Positions 5,353 through 5,851 of a stretch of 5,851 nucleotides of DNA are shown here, one piece after another. Where the stretch lies: NCBI GenBank assembly GCA_900556425.1, contig USOR01000058.1, positions 1-5,851 on the forward strand, in the 5' to 3' direction. Position 1 is the stretch's first letter. Every line of letters begins with the position of its first letter. Below the pieces are notes generated by a model, which was not told the origin of the DNA, made no database searches, and saw only the letters and a list, made by a program, of their open reading frames with translations. Made by a program: the position numbers and the translations under genes. The stretch is from an uncultured Coriobacteriaceae bacterium (lineage in GTDB: Bacteria > Actinomycetota > Coriobacteriia > Coriobacteriales > QAMH01).

Positions 5353-5851
5353 ATGGCGCAGAAGGTCATCGTCGGCATGAGCGGGGGAGTGGATTCCTCG
5401 CTGGCTGCGGCGTTGCTTGTGGAACGGGGCTTCGACGTCACGGGCGTGTACATGCGCAACTGGTCGGTCGATTTGCCGGGATTCAAATGCCCCTGGGCCG
5501 AGGACCTTGCCGATGCCGAGCGCGTGGCCGTGCAGCTGGGCATCGACCTCGAGGTTTGGGATTACGAGGAGGAATACAAACGCGATGTGGTCGACTACCT
5601 GGTCGATTGCTATGCACGTGGCCTCACGCCCAATCCAGACGTCATGTGCAACGAGAAGGTGAAGTTCGGCGTCTTCGCACGCGAGGCCTTCGAGCGCGGC
5701 GCAGACTACATCGCAACGGGGCATTACGCACGCGTGCTTCTCGATGACCCGAGCGCAAAGTCCGGCCACTTGCTTCGCGCGCTCGATGAGCACAAGGACC
5801 AGACCTACTTTTTATGGCGTGTGCCGGGGACGGTGCTGGCTCGTACGCTAT
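5353..5851 (+). CDS. mnmA: tRNA-specific 2-thiouridylase MnmA (5' part, cut by window end)
   Basis: MnmA adenylates U34 of tRNA-Lys, -Glu and -Gln in the cytoplasm and replaces its C2 oxygen with sulfur supplied as persulfide by a cysteine desulfurase, directly or through carriers. The 166 visible residues cover the N-type ATP pyrophosphatase domain. The PP-loop SGGVDSS is at 10-16, VYMRNW at 32-37, DLADA at 51-55, TPNPDVMCNEKVKF at 92-105 with C99 matching the first catalytic cysteine (E. coli C102), GADYIATGHYAR at 116-127, and the KDQTYFLWRV block at 148-157. The second catalytic cysteine lies beyond the window. The ATG at 5353 is fixed by a strong ribosome site and by the family N-terminus (xKVIVGMSGGVDSS). 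The gene follows the desulfurase with only the repeat array between them. Confidence 0.95.
   Translation, partial: MAQKVIVGMSGGVDSSLAAALLVERGFDVTGVYMRNWSVDLPGFKCPWAEDLADAERVAVQLGIDLEVWDYEEEYKRDVVDYLVDCYARGLTPNPDVMCNEKVKFGVFAREAFERGADYIATGHYARVLLDDPSAKSGHLLRALDEHKDQTYFLWRVPGTVLARTL

Noticed and set aside
5068..5380. Short open frames on both strands across the desulfurase-mnmA gap
   Set aside because: They run through the repeat array, overlap neighbouring genes and show repeat-derived sequence rather than protein-like composition.

Overview
The window is a compact, same-strand stretch of bacterial chromosome. It is GC-rich, with codons mostly ending in G or C and short intergenic gaps. From the protein styles I would guess an actinobacterium of class Coriobacteriia (gut Eggerthellales or relatives); this is inference, since no rRNA or other direct marker is present. 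The styles behind the guess are a chromosomal TraX-family membrane protein, a PPK1 with long charged tails, and a cysteine desulfurase next to mnmA.

Layout, all on the + strand: (1) 52-786, a TraX-family polytopic membrane protein with no Shine-Dalgarno but a TANNNT box just upstream. (2) 825-3167, polyphosphate kinase 1 (ppk1), with an intact catalytic core, an acidic N-terminal extension and a Glu/Pro-rich end closed by TAG. (3) The same reading frame continues open after that TAG to 3878, encoding a disordered Glu-rich, then Lys-rich, then His-Glu-Ala-Gln repeat tail ending KKKGWFRSLFS. It looks like the C-terminal half of a longer PPK1 cut off by one in-frame amber codon. (4) 3909-5078, a class I cysteine desulfurase. 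(5) 5079-5352, a non-coding gap holding a REP/BIME-like array of head-hairpin-tail units. (6) 5353 to the window end, the N-terminal part of mnmA (tRNA U34 2-thiouridylase).

Functionally, the desulfurase and MnmA form a known sulfur relay: cysteine sulfur passes as persulfide to MnmA, which thiolates U34 of tRNA-Lys, -Glu and -Gln. PPK1 makes polyphosphate from ATP. traX, ppk1 and the desulfurase are spaced closely enough (38 and 30 bp) to be co-transcribed; mnmA is separated by the repeat array and has its own strong ribosome binding site.

The points most worth a second look are the amber codon inside the continuous PPK1 frame, the Lys/Glu/Asp/Ser-rich tail on an enzyme whose product binds such tracts, and the repeat array, whose units keep their ends but carry different self-complementary stems.
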